DNA from: Amycolatopsis sp. DSM 110486
Lineage (GTDB): Bacteria; Actinomycetota; Actinomycetes; Mycobacteriales; Pseudonocardiaceae
Assembly: GCF_019468465.1 (NCBI RefSeq)
Contig: NZ_CP080519.1
Location: forward strand, 372,001-436,000
DNA: 64,000 bases
Reading direction: 5' to 3'
The notes below the pieces were generated by a model. That model did not search any database, was not told the DNA's origin, and saw nothing but the letters and a program-made list of their open reading frames with translations. Positions within the stretch are counted from its first letter, which is position 1. Each line of letters begins with the position of its first letter. Shown here in pieces: positions 26,288 to 34,999 of the stretch. The position numbers and the translations under genes are program-made.

Positions 26288-27352
26288 TCAGAGAGAGCCA
26301 GTCGCCGCTTGCAGGCCGAGGCTCGTGGCCGCGACGGCGATCCACAGGACGCCGCCGAGCAGGAGCGGGCGGGGGCCGGCGCGGCGCATGTCCGCCAGGC
26401 GCAGGGAAAGGCCGATGCCCGCCAGTGCGGTGGTGATGAGGAACGTGCCCAATGTGGACAGTGCGGGGTGCCAGGACGCGGGCACGACGCCGAGGCTGTC
26501 GAGCGCGGCGGCGGCGATGAAGCCCACCAGGAACAGCGGGACGATGCGCCGCCACGGCATGGTGCGGATGCTGAACCCGGCCCCGCCCGCGTTCTCGCGG
26601 GCTTCGCGGCGGGCGGTGAGGAACGCGAGCACGATCACGATGGGGATGAGTGTGAGCGTCCGGGTCAGCTTGACGACGATGCCGTACGAGCCGGCGTCAC
26701 CGCCGTAGGCGAAGGAGGCGGCGACGACCGAGGAGGTGTCGTTGATGGCCGTGCCCGCCCACAGGCCGAAGCTGTGCGAGCTCATGCCGAGCAGGTGGCC
26801 CAGCGGCGGGAACAGCAGCACGGCGGCGATGTTGAAGGTGAAGATCGTGCCGATGGCGTAGGCGACGTCCGTCTGCTTCGGCTTGATGACGGCGGTGGTG
26901 GCGGCGATCGCGGACGCGCCGCAGATGCCCGTGCCCACGCCGATCAGGGTGCGTGTGTCGCGATCGATGCCGAGCCGGCGGCCCAGCAGCCAGGCCCCGC
27001 CGAGGGCGACGGTGAGCGTGCCGAGCATGACGGGCAGCGACTGCACGCCGACGCGGACCACTTCCTGCAGCGACAGCCCGGTCCCGAGCACGACGATCGA
27101 CAGCTGGAGCACCGGTTTCGAGGCCACGCCGTAGCCCGGCGCCCACCGCTGCTCGCGTAGCCCCGGCACGACCGCCGCGGCCAGCGCGCCGAGCAGAATG
27201 CCGAACACGGGCCCGCCGACGATCGGGACCAGTGAGCCCAGGGCAGTCGCGACCCCGGCGACGAGAAGCGCCACCAGCAGTCCCGGAGCGGCTTCGGCGA
27301 CGCGGTCCCGCGCCGGGTGCCGGTCGGCGACCCGGTCCTGGGTGGCGGTCAC
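26288..27352 (-). CDS. YeiH/UPF0324-family transporter (putative sulfate exporter)
   Basis: A membrane protein of about 354 residues with ten or so hydrophobic helices. Family blocks are LQLSIVVLGTGLSLQEVV, GICGASAIAATTAVIKPK, FGLWAGTAINDTSSVVAASF and the C-terminal LITTALAGIGLSL. YeiH-type proteins are annotated as sulfate or organic anion exporters, with weak experimental support. The start is uncertain: the GTG at 27352 is chosen because the hydrophobic core begins soon after; a TTG at 27430 would place the operator inside the gene. It is divergent from a GntR regulator whose likely operator lies between. Confidence 0.85.
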   Translation of the reverse strand: MTATQDRVADRHPARDRVAEAAPGLLVALLVAGVATALGSLVPIVGGPVFGILLGALAAAVVPGLREQRWAPGYGVASKPVLQLSIVVLGTGLSLQEVVRVGVQSLPVMLGTLTVALGGAWLLGRRLGIDRDTRTLIGVGTGICGASAIAATTAVIKPKQTDVAYAIGTIFTFNIAAVLLFPPLGHLLGMSSHSFGLWAGTAINDTSSVVAASFAYGGDAGSYGIVVKLTRTLTLIPIVIVLAFLTARREARENAGGAGFSIRTMPWRRIVPLFLVGFIAAAALDSLGVVPASWHPALSTLGTFLITTALAGIGLSLRLADMRRAGPRPLLLGGVLWIAVAATSLGLQAATGSL

Positions 27353-27413
27353 CGGGCGCCCGTTCGTTCGCGTGTCCCCATCGACACTCCCCTCCCGAGT
27401 CTGCCCATGCGTA

Positions 27414-27427
27414 AATGTACGTACATT
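27414..27427. promoter_or_regulatory. palindromic operator, probably GntR
   Basis: AATGTACGTACATT is a perfect 14-bp palindrome in the region between the YeiH-type transporter and the GntR gene. Confidence 0.6.
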
Positions 27428-27492
27428 CAACGTAGATTATGTCCGCACATTTGGCTACCGGTAGTGTCGGGCGAGACAGCCCGGAGGAGGCC

Positions 27493-28248
27493 ATGGCCCC
27501 ACGAACGCTGAGCCGCTCCGGCTCCGAACCGCTCTGGCGCCAGCTCCAGCGCGAGCTGCTGACCAGGCTCGATGCCGGTGAGTTCACCGAACAGTTCCCG
27601 GGCGAGCTCGCGCTGGCCGAGGAGTACGGTGTCAGCCGCCACACGGTGCGCCAGGCCCTGCGCCAACTGCGCGCCGACGGGGTGGTCGTCGCCGAGCGCG
27701 GGCGTCAGCCGCGGGTCGCCCCGCCGGCCGAGATCGCGCAGCCGCTGGGCGCGCTCTACAGCTTGTTCACGTCCGTCGAGGCGGCCGGCCTCGCGCAGCA
27801 CAGCATCGTCCGCACGTTCGACGTCCGCGCCGACGCACTCGTCGCCGAGCGCCTCGACCTCGAAGCCTCGACGCCGCTGGTCTACCTGGAGCGCCTCCGC
27901 CTGGCGGGCGACGAGCCGCTCGCGATGGACCGCGTGTGGCTGCCCGCCGACGTCGCGAAACCGTTGCTGCAGGCCGACTTCACGCACACCAGCCTCTACG
28001 GCGAACTCGCCCGCCGCACCGGGATCCGCCTCGACCACGGCCGCGAAGAGGTGCACGCCGTCATCCCCACCGCCGCCGAACGCACCCAGCTCGCCTGCGC
28101 CCACGACGTCGCGGCCTTCGCCATCAACCGCCTGAGCCACTCGCAGGGCCGCCCGATGGAGTGGCGCCACACCCTCGTCCGAGGCGACCGCTACGCGTTG
28201 ACGGCCGAGTTCTCCGCCGCCGGATACCGGCTGGTCAGCCAGTCCTGA
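27493..28248 (+). CDS. GntR/HutC-family transcriptional regulator
   Basis: A 251-residue regulator. The winged HTH lies at the N terminus (PLWRQLQRELLTRLDAGEF, EYGVSRHTVRQALRQLRADG) and the UTRA effector domain from about residue 85 (STPLVYLERLRLAGDEPLAM, HDVAAFAINRLSHSQGRPM). GGAGGAGG before the ATG at 27493 fixes the start. It is divergent from the YeiH-type transporter; the AATGTACGTACATT palindrome in between is its probable site, so it likely controls the transporter in response to a small organic ligand. Confidence 0.9.
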   Translation: MAPRTLSRSGSEPLWRQLQRELLTRLDAGEFTEQFPGELALAEEYGVSRHTVRQALRQLRADGVVVAERGRQPRVAPPAEIAQPLGALYSLFTSVEAAGLAQHSIVRTFDVRADALVAERLDLEASTPLVYLERLRLAGDEPLAMDRVWLPADVAKPLLQADFTHTSLYGELARRTGIRLDHGREEVHAVIPTAAERTQLACAHDVAAFAINRLSHSQGRPMEWRHTLVRGDRYALTAEFSAAGYRLVSQS

Positions 28249-28295
28249 GGCGCCACGCGCCCGCGAACCGCACCAAGCCGGAGATCACTCGGGCG

Positions 28296-29195
28296 TCACC
28301 CACCGGTCATCGAGTTCTTCCGGAACCGCGCGGGCGACGTGCCCACCGCGGCGCGGAACGCCTCCACGAACGCCGATTCGGACCGGTAGCCGACCTCCCC
28401 CGCGATGCGCACCACGGACCGGTCGGAGTTCGCCAGCAGGTCGGCGGCGACCATCATGCGGACGGTGGTGAGCAGCGTCGCCACGGTGCCCCCGGTGCGC
28501 GCGGTGAACCGCCGCACGAACGTGGCACGCGACATCGAGGCCGCCGCGACCATGCGCTCGATGGTCCACGGTTCGCCGCGCCGTTCGACGACGCCGGCGA
28601 TCACCTCACCCAGCACGTCGTCACCCATCGCGGTCCACAGCGCGGACGTCCCGAGACGTTGCTCGGGGCGGCTGCGCAGCGCCATCGCGAGCAGTGCGTC
28701 GCACACCGACGAGACGATGGCGCTCGTTCCCGGGCCGTCGAAGGCGGCTTCCGCGCGCAGGACCTCGGCCAGGGCGAGCGCCGAAGCGTTGAGCGTGACG
28801 TGCAGGAGGGACGGCAGCAGGCGGAACAGCAGCATTCCCGCGGCCGTGTCGAAATGGAAGTGGCCGCAGAACAGGTCGTGGTCGGGCTCGGCACCGATGG
28901 TGCGGCGAGTGGTGAACGTGGCGCCCTGCGCGTCTTCGAACGGCAGCTTCCGGCCTGAGGTCACGTGGACGTGGTGGGCGTCGCCGTGCGGGAGGACGAG
29001 CAGATCCCCGGGGGCGAGGTCGACGACCGCCGCCGCCGTGGTCACGGTGCACCTGCCCTCGAGCGCGACGTAGAACGGCACCTGCCCGGGCGCCGCCGCT
29101 TCCTGGTCCACGGAGAACCGGCCGGCCATCAGGCACCGCACGTCGATGCTGCTCTCCGGGCGCACGAGCCGGATGAGCCGGCTCAGCGCGTCCAT
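28296..29195 (-). CDS. AraC-family regulator with cupin sensor
   Basis: A 299-residue AraC protein with an N-terminal cupin (APGQVPFYVALEGRCTV, LAPGDLLVLPHGDAHHV) and a C-terminal double HTH (AAASMSRATFVRRFTARTGG and GYRSESAFVEAFRAAVGTSP). The start MDALSRLIRL at 29195 is the usual family N terminus; the longer frame lacks a better site. It is divergent from the haloperoxidase-like hydrolase at 29406 and probably activates it. Confidence 0.9.
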   Translation of the reverse strand: MDALSRLIRLVRPESSIDVRCLMAGRFSVDQEAAAPGQVPFYVALEGRCTVTTAAAVVDLAPGDLLVLPHGDAHHVHVTSGRKLPFEDAQGATFTTRRTIGAEPDHDLFCGHFHFDTAAGMLLFRLLPSLLHVTLNASALALAEVLRAEAAFDGPGTSAIVSSVCDALLAMALRSRPEQRLGTSALWTAMGDDVLGEVIAGVVERRGEPWTIERMVAAASMSRATFVRRFTARTGGTVATLLTTVRMMVAADLLANSDRSVVRIAGEVGYRSESAFVEAFRAAVGTSPARFRKNSMTGG

Positions 29196-29405
29196 GAGCC
29201 GATTCCGGTGAAACGTGAGCCGTTCACGCGTGGCCCCCTCCTCCGGTGCAGGCAATCATCCAGGGGCCTCGAGCGTGAACGCCACCGGACCAGTGGTCGC
29301 GCAAGCGTAGTCTGCGAAGCGCAGGTTCGACGCGCTTCGACCAGTGTCCACACGCAACAGATTCACGAGGTATTCGGGAACGTCGCGAGAAACGGAGACA
29401 ACGCC

Positions 29406-30230
29406 ATGCCGACGATCACCACCGACGACGGTGTCGAGATCTTCTTCAAGGACTGGGGCACCGGCCAGCCGATCGTGTTCAGCCACGGTTGGCCGCTGTC
29501 GGCGGACGACTGGGACACCCAGATGTTGTTCTTCCTGCAGCACGGCTACCGCGTCATCGCCCACGACCGTCGCGGTCACGGCCGCTCGTCGCAGGTCGCC
29601 GACGGACACGACCTCGACCACTACGCCGACGACCTCGCCGCCGTCACCGCCCACCTCGACCTGCACGACGCGATCCACGTCGGGCACTCCACCGGCGGCG
29701 GCGAGGTCGTGCGCTACCTCGCCCGCCACGGCGAGGCCCGCGTCGCCAAGGCCGCGATCCTGTCCGCCATCCCACCGCTCATGCTGCAGACCGACTCGAA
29801 CCCGGGCGGCCTGCCCAAGAGCGCCTTCGACGACCTGCAGGCGCAACTGCTGGCGAACCGTTCCGTGTTCTACCGCGCGGTGGCCTCGGGCCCGTTCTAC
29901 GGCTACAACCGGCCGGGCGCCGAACCCGACGAGGCGATCATCCAGAACTGGTGGCGCCAGGGCATGATGGGCAGCGCGCTGGCCCACTACGACGGCATCG
30001 TCGCGTTCTCCCAGACCGACCAGACCGAGGACCTGAAGAAGATCAGCGTCCCCGTCTTCGTCGGCCACGGTGACGACGACCAGGTCGTCCCCTACGCCGA
30101 CGCCGCCTTGCTGTCGTCGAAGCTCCTGAAAAACGCCACGTTGAAAATTTACCCTGGCTTCCCGCACGGCATGCCGACCACCAAGGCCGACACGATCAAC
30201 GCGGATCTCCTGGAGTTCTTCCGCTCCTGA
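29406..30230 (+). CDS. non-heme haloperoxidase-like alpha/beta hydrolase
   Basis: A 274-residue alpha/beta hydrolase of the cofactor-free chloroperoxidase/arylesterase group: oxyanion HGWPLSADDWD, HDRRGHGRSSQ, nucleophile VGHSTGGGEVVRYL, Asp in VGHGDDDQVVPY and His in YPGFPHGMPTT. Such enzymes hydrolyse esters and form peracids that can halogenate. The ATG at 29406 follows GGAGA. It is single, with a strong terminator after it, and divergent from an AraC regulator. Confidence 0.92.
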   Translation: MPTITTDDGVEIFFKDWGTGQPIVFSHGWPLSADDWDTQMLFFLQHGYRVIAHDRRGHGRSSQVADGHDLDHYADDLAAVTAHLDLHDAIHVGHSTGGGEVVRYLARHGEARVAKAAILSAIPPLMLQTDSNPGGLPKSAFDDLQAQLLANRSVFYRAVASGPFYGYNRPGAEPDEAIIQNWWRQGMMGSALAHYDGIVAFSQTDQTEDLKKISVPVFVGHGDDDQVVPYADAALLSSKLLKNATLKIYPGFPHGMPTTKADTINADLLEFFRS

Positions 30231-30241
30231 CCGGTACGCCC

Positions 30242-30277
30242 TGCTCTACCTCGCCCCGTCGCGGGCGAGGTAGAGCA
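30242..30277. terminator. bidirectional intrinsic terminator
   Basis: TGCTCTACCTCGCCC at 30242-30256 pairs perfectly (15 bp) with GGGCGAGGTAGAGCA at 30263-30277 around a 6-base loop. It separates the hydrolase (plus strand) from the discoidin protein (minus strand). Confidence 0.8.
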
Positions 30278-30329
30278 ACTCGTCCGCATTGTCGTTCCTG
30301 TGTGGACAGTCCGTCGGCCGCTCGCCTGG

Positions 30330-33300
30330 TCAGCGCACAGTGAGCCGCGTGAGGCTTGCCGTCGGGTTCCCGGTCACGTGAACGGCGACGTAGCGCGCCT
30401 GGCCGGTGAGGGGAACCGTGGTGGCGCGGCGCGCAGCCGGGGTTCGCGCCGCGGTGTAGGTGCGGCCGTCGACACTCGTCTCGACCGTGAAGGCGGGTAG
30501 GCGGCCGCCGGTCCAGGTCAGTTCGGCGGTGGTGACGTCGTGGGCCGCGCCGAGGTCGAGGACGAGGCGGCCGTTCGGGCCCGGGCGCCACGAGGTGCGC
30601 GGGTCGTCGTCGACGGCTGCGGCAGGGGTGGTCATGCCCGGCGGGAGGGGTTCGGCGGGGAAGGTGACCGCACCCAAAGCCAAGTCCGGCAAGGGGTACG
30701 GGCGGGTTCGGTGGGCAGTGACCGTCACCGGGTGCCGGGCGGGGAGGACCACGGGCCGCCACGGTTCGCCCGCCGGCTGCACGGAGAGGACCACGGTGTG
30801 GTCGGCGGTCAGCCGGAGGGTGGCGGCGTCGACGACGGTCGCGCGCACGCCGGCGGGCAGGGCGCCGCCCACGCCGCGCACGGTGAAGCGCGCCGGTTCG
30901 ACGCGGGCTTCGGCGGGCGACGCCGACACCGACAACGAAGTGCCGGTCGCGGTGACGACCTGCGAGCCCTGGTACAGCGCCGCGGCTCCGTCCGAGGCGG
31001 GCAGGGTGAGGGTTCCCGACGTCGCCGCGGCGGAGAGGTTGAACAGCACGAGGTGCCCGTCGAGCACGGAAACCCGCAGTGCCGCGGAACTCGCCGTCGG
31101 GCGGGGCGCGCGCACCGCAGCGGCCAGGTCGCGCGGATCCGGGCGGCATTCGACGTGCAGGGGCGCGGAATCGCCGTCGGACAGCACGATCCGGTCGCCG
31201 GTGACGGTGGCCGGGTGCGGTGAGCCGGATACGACGAACCCGGCGCGGCCGTCGACGTCGAGCCAGCCGCCGGTCGTGCTGATGGCGGGCAGCGGGTAGG
31301 TGCCGGCCGCGGTCCACGTGATGCCGTCGGCCGAGGTTTCCACGCGATAGCGACGGCCGGCGGCGGCCTCCCAGGCCACGCGAACGCGGTCGAACCGTTG
31401 TGGCGCACCGAAATCGAGGGCGAGCCAGCTGTCGGCGCGCGGGCGGTCAGCGACGGAGACGGCCCAGCGCGTGGTCGCGTCGCCGTCGTTCGCGTACTTC
31501 GCCTCCTTGCCCGGCGAAGCCGAAGACGCCGAAGCCGTGGCCGCGCGGGCGAGGTCCGGGCCCGGCGCCCCGTCGCGGACTTCGAACGACCACACCGAAT
31601 ATCCGTACGCCGGATCCGGCTGCACGCCGAGGATCCGCACGTGCCGGGCCGTCACCGCGGAGAAAGTCACGTCGTCGGTGCGCCCACCGCCGGACGGCGG
31701 CGCCGGCGCGACGGGGACGGTCACCACGCCTTCGGCGGTGCGGTAGGTCCGCTCGCCGGTCAGCCCCGGCACGCCTGGCATGGCGAGGTTGTACACCGAC
31801 ACCACACCCTCGCCGGCGCCCAGACCGGTGCTGGAGTAGACCGCCGCGCCCGTCGGCAGGGTCGCGAAACCGGCGTAGCCGTTGTCGAATTTCCACACCG
31901 CGGCGCTCGCGTCGAATCCGTCGCGGACCTTCACCCACGTCGTCGCGTGCCGTTCCCGCACGGCCAGCGCGGTGGAGGGCAGCAGCATCGGCGTGGCACC
32001 GCTGACGGTGAACAGCCAGTCGTCGTGGTGCGGCTGCCACGCGAACTTCGTGAACCCCGGTTTGCTCACCGCCGCGGCCCACGCGGCCGGGCTGCGGTGC
32101 GCGAGCAGGCCGGGCCCGTCGCCGAAATCCGCGACGCCGACGGCGTGCGCGTCGAACTCCGCCTGGCTCACCGGACGCACCGGGCCACCGTGGTTCGCGC
32201 GCCATTCGTGCAGCAGGTAGCTGATCGCGATCTCCGCGCGTGCCTCCGGCTCGTACTTCGGCTCGCCCGAGAACTTCGTGACGCGATCAGCGGGCGCGTA
32301 GGCCTGGTACGGCTCCAGCCGTTCGGCCAGCTGCGCCTCGGCACGCGCGGCGTAGCGGTCGCCGAGCACCTGCGCGCGGAACGCCAGCGGAATGACGTCG
32401 CGGCCGTACAGGTGCTCGCGGTCGGCGACCATCGGCATCAGGGGTTCGCCCGCGTCGCTGGCCATCAGCAGCATCGTGCGCCACAGCAGCTCGCCGTTGG
32501 GCTGCGCGGTGAGCACCTCCGGCAGCGGCCGCCCGGCCAGCAGGAAGTGCATCGCGTTGCGGCCGGAGGTCCGCCAGAGCTCCTCCTGGTAGTGCGGGCC
32601 GAAGGAACCGTGGTTCTCCACAAGGAAGGTGTCGTAGAGGTTCTCCGCCGTGTTGGCCGAGATGGGCACACCGTCCACCACGCGCGGGTTGGCCAGGTCC
32701 GCGGCGGGCAGCGCGGTCTCGTTGCGGCTCCACCGCCCGAACCACTCGCGCCACTGCGCGGCGCGGGGATCCATTGCGGCCCAGGCCATCCCCGGGGCGA
32801 GGGCCTGGGCGTACACGCCCATCTCCTCCAGCTTGGTGTCGCCGACGTGCCCGCCGGCCAGCCCGTTCGGCGTCCAGTCGCCGGACAGCGGGTCGTTGCC
32901 GGTACCGAGCCCGGCGGTGTACGCGGCCTGCCCGGTCGCGATCTCGTCCAGGTTCGCGCGCGTGGCGGCGTCGAGGTCGTGCCACAGCAACCGGCCGGCC
33001 AGCTGGAAGTAGGACTGGAACGTGGTGTCGAAGAACAGCCGGCGGCCCCACTCGGTGCCGCCGGTGATGAGGTTGCTTGCCGCGAAGTGCCGGATGGTGT
33101 CGACGGTGTGCCGGTGCAGCACCTCGCGCTCGACGCCCGTGACCGCCGCGTCGTACCCGTCTCGCGTGAGCAGGACGGCGTTGCCCAGAACCACGGCGAA
33201 CGTGAAGTCCTTCGCCGGGTAGACGCCGGCCGCCGGGTCGAACTGCTGCTCGGCCCAGCGGGTGTGGCGCAGCAGCACGCGCAGGTAGGTCGCGGCGACG

Positions 33301-33434
33301 TCGTCGGGCGCTCCCCCGCTGCGGGCCGGGGCCGGGGCGTCGCCCCGCGCCGCCGGGGTCACCAGGCCCGCGCTCACCAGCGCGAGCCCACCCGCGCCGA
33401 GTCCCTGAAGCACCGCGCGCCGCCTCAGCGCCAT
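30330..33434 (-). CDS. Tat-exported 1034-aa protein with two discoidin-like domains
   Basis: A large secreted protein. The N terminus is a twin-arginine signal (ALRRRAVLQGLGAGGLALVS). Residues about 45-400 are helical with many aromatic and acidic motifs (TNGGT-like ITGGTEWGRRLFFD, LSGDWTPNGLAGGHVGDTK, ISANTAENLYDTFLVENHG), suggesting an alpha/alpha barrel polysaccharide-active fold. A beta-rich middle follows, then two F5/8 type C-like domains (near residues 600-740 and 900-1034; ARYVAVHVTGNPTASLTRLTV ends the last). A polysaccharide lyase or glycosidase is likely, but no catalytic motif is recognised. GAGGGGG before the ATG at 33434 fixes the start. Confidence 0.7.
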   Translation of the reverse strand: MALRRRAVLQGLGAGGLALVSAGLVTPAARGDAPAPARSGGAPDDVAATYLRVLLRHTRWAEQQFDPAAGVYPAKDFTFAVVLGNAVLLTRDGYDAAVTGVEREVLHRHTVDTIRHFAASNLITGGTEWGRRLFFDTTFQSYFQLAGRLLWHDLDAATRANLDEIATGQAAYTAGLGTGNDPLSGDWTPNGLAGGHVGDTKLEEMGVYAQALAPGMAWAAMDPRAAQWREWFGRWSRNETALPAADLANPRVVDGVPISANTAENLYDTFLVENHGSFGPHYQEELWRTSGRNAMHFLLAGRPLPEVLTAQPNGELLWRTMLLMASDAGEPLMPMVADREHLYGRDVIPLAFRAQVLGDRYAARAEAQLAERLEPYQAYAPADRVTKFSGEPKYEPEARAEIAISYLLHEWRANHGGPVRPVSQAEFDAHAVGVADFGDGPGLLAHRSPAAWAAAVSKPGFTKFAWQPHHDDWLFTVSGATPMLLPSTALAVRERHATTWVKVRDGFDASAAVWKFDNGYAGFATLPTGAAVYSSTGLGAGEGVVSVYNLAMPGVPGLTGERTYRTAEGVVTVPVAPAPPSGGGRTDDVTFSAVTARHVRILGVQPDPAYGYSVWSFEVRDGAPGPDLARAATASASSASPGKEAKYANDGDATTRWAVSVADRPRADSWLALDFGAPQRFDRVRVAWEAAAGRRYRVETSADGITWTAAGTYPLPAISTTGGWLDVDGRAGFVVSGSPHPATVTGDRIVLSDGDSAPLHVECRPDPRDLAAAVRAPRPTASSAALRVSVLDGHLVLFNLSAAATSGTLTLPASDGAAALYQGSQVVTATGTSLSVSASPAEARVEPARFTVRGVGGALPAGVRATVVDAATLRLTADHTVVLSVQPAGEPWRPVVLPARHPVTVTAHRTRPYPLPDLALGAVTFPAEPLPPGMTTPAAAVDDDPRTSWRPGPNGRLVLDLGAAHDVTTAELTWTGGRLPAFTVETSVDGRTYTAARTPAARRATTVPLTGQARYVAVHVTGNPTASLTRLTVR

Positions 33435-33540
33435 GTCCGCCCCCTCGTTGACAACCTTGTCATCGCGTCGGCGCCGATTCTGCTTGCCGAGGCGACCGGC
33501 GGGCAACGCCGGACGGGAAACCCGTCCGATTCAGGACAAC

Positions 33541-34107
33541 TCAGCCGGCGTCGGACCCGTTCGCGGTGCGTCCCAGCCGCACAGCGGAAACGAGGAAGAA
33601 GATGCCACCCAGGGTGGCGTAGCCGGCGAGGGTCGTGAGGGACGCACTGTCCTTTGTGGCCTGCAGGACGAACGAAGCGCCGGCCACGACGGAGATGCCG
33701 CCGCTGAGGATCACGGGCCACTGGCCGCCCAGGGTGCGGCGCAGGAGGCCGACGGCGAGCTGCACGAGGCCGGCCACGATCGCCCAGGCGCCCCACACGC
33801 CGAGAACGGCGGGGATGCCCGACGAGGCCGCGACGGCCAGGCCCACGGCGGCGAGCAGACTGATCACCACATTCACATACAGGCCCGCGACCGGCTTGCT
33901 CCCCTTCGCCGAACGGGCGTCGACGACGGCCGCGGCCACGTCGAACAGCGGGTAGAGCACGAGCAGTGTGGTGCTGACCGGACCGAGGCTCGACCCGGTC
34001 ACGAACAGCAGCGCGGCCCAGACCACAGCGAACGCGAAGCGGATGAAGTACAGGCGCCGCAAGGGTTTCGCGATGCCTGCGGGGGCCGGAACGGTGGTGG
34101 TGCTCAT
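33541..34107 (-). CDS. DUF308/HdeD-like membrane protein
   Basis: A 188-residue membrane protein with about six hydrophobic helices (FAFAVVWAALLFVTGSSLG, LLVLYPLFDVAAAVVDARS, LGVWGAWAIVAGLVQLAVGL and others). The repeated helix pairs and the WGAWAIVAGLVQL block resemble the DUF308/HdeD family, linked to acid or envelope stress in enterobacteria. The ATG has GAAGGAG upstream. It is divergent from a TetR gene; an 18-bp sequence occurs twice between them, so it is probably TetR-controlled. Confidence 0.8.
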   Translation of the reverse strand: MSTTTVPAPAGIAKPLRRLYFIRFAFAVVWAALLFVTGSSLGPVSTTLLVLYPLFDVAAAVVDARSAKGSKPVAGLYVNVVISLLAAVGLAVAASSGIPAVLGVWGAWAIVAGLVQLAVGLLRRTLGGQWPVILSGGISVVAGASFVLQATKDSASLTTLAGYATLGGIFFLVSAVRLGRTANGSDAG

Positions 34108-34137
34108 GGAGTGCTCCTTCGTCGTGGGGCCTGAGGT

Positions 34138-34155
34138 AGACAGATCGTTCTATCT
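34138..34155. promoter_or_regulatory. repeated TetR operator, copy 1
   Basis: AGACAGATCGTTCTATCT, 16 of 18 bases identical to the copy at 34195. AGACAG and CTATCT form imperfect inverted arms. It lies 31 bases before the DUF308 start. Confidence 0.6.
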
Positions 34156-34194
34156 CGTGGTGAGGACTATGGCAGCCGCGACGCCGAGTCGTCA

Positions 34195-34212
34195 AGACCG
34201 ACCGTTCTATCT
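34195..34212. promoter_or_regulatory. repeated TetR operator, copy 2
   Basis: AGACCGACCGTTCTATCT, close to the TetR start and matching copy 1 in sequence and orientation. Confidence 0.6.
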
Positions 34213-34249
34213 GCTACCGTGGAACCAGCGACGAGAGGTGGACGGCGAA

Positions 34250-34843
34250 GTGTCTGAAGCACGAGCCCGGCTGCTCGCTTCGGCGACGCGGCTGTTCTAT
34301 TCGGAGGGTCTCCACTCGGTCGGCATCGACCGGGTCATCGCCGACGCGGGCGTCACCCGCGCCACGCTCTACCGGCACTTCCCGAGCAAGGACGACCTGC
34401 TGGTCGCGTACCTGACGGCGGCCGACCAGGCGATCCGTGCCGACGTCGAGACCGCCCGCGCCGGCAAGGCCTCCGGGGCCGACGCCGTCCGCGCGGTCGC
34501 CGAGTCGATCGCCGACGGCATCCGCACGCCCGGATTCCGCGGCTGCGCGTTCCTCAACGCCGTCGCGGAGTACCCCGATCCCGCGCACCCCGTCCACCGG
34601 GCCGTTCTCGCCCACCGGCAGTGGTTCCTGGAGGTCGTCACCGAGCTGCTCGCGCAGGCCGGCGAGACGGCGCCCGAGCCGGCCGCGAGGCACTTCGTCA
34701 TGCTGCGGGACGGCGCCATGGCCGCCGGCTGCCTCACCGATCCGGCACCGGTCTGCGAAACCTTCCGCCTCGGCGTCGAGGGAATCCTCAAGTACCGGGA
34801 CACTCCGGTCGTGGTCACGAAGAAGACCGGCCGGACCTCGTAG
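34250..34843 (+). CDS. TetR-family transcriptional regulator
   Basis: A 197-residue TetR regulator: LLASATRLFYSEGLHSVGID and AGVTRATLYRHFPSKDDLLV form the HTH; GFRGCAFLNAVAEYPDP and the C terminus match the TetR_C_6/11-like ligand domain. The GTG at 34250 is chosen with GAGAGG upstream; a GTG at 34238 is also in frame. It is divergent from the DUF308 membrane protein, and both promoters carry the same 18-bp sequence. Confidence 0.9.
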   Translation: MSEARARLLASATRLFYSEGLHSVGIDRVIADAGVTRATLYRHFPSKDDLLVAYLTAADQAIRADVETARAGKASGADAVRAVAESIADGIRTPGFRGCAFLNAVAEYPDPAHPVHRAVLAHRQWFLEVVTELLAQAGETAPEPAARHFVMLRDGAMAAGCLTDPAPVCETFRLGVEGILKYRDTPVVVTKKTGRTS

Positions 34844-34924
34844 GTCCGGGCCTCGTCGCGACACGCGGGCCGCCGCTCTCGAACCTCCGAAACGCCGCGA
34901 CGGCGGTGAGCGCCGCCACTATTG

Positions 34925-34938
34925 AATGAACATTCATT
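34925..34938. promoter_or_regulatory. AATGAA-TTCATT operator, copy 1
   Basis: AATGAACATTCATT is a perfect 6-2-6 inverted repeat, 62 bases before the SDR start. It is identical to the copy at 37317. Confidence 0.8.
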
Positions 34939-34972
34939 GACGCCCGGACGCGCCCGTGTCATCGTCGTATTA

Positions 34973-34986
34973 AATGAATATTCATT
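34973..34986. promoter_or_regulatory. AATGAA-TTCATT operator, copy 2
   Basis: AATGAATATTCATT is a perfect palindrome 14 bases before the SDR start, partly overlapping the leader that precedes GGAGG. Confidence 0.8.
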
Positions 34987-34999
34987 AGTGGAGGTAGCC

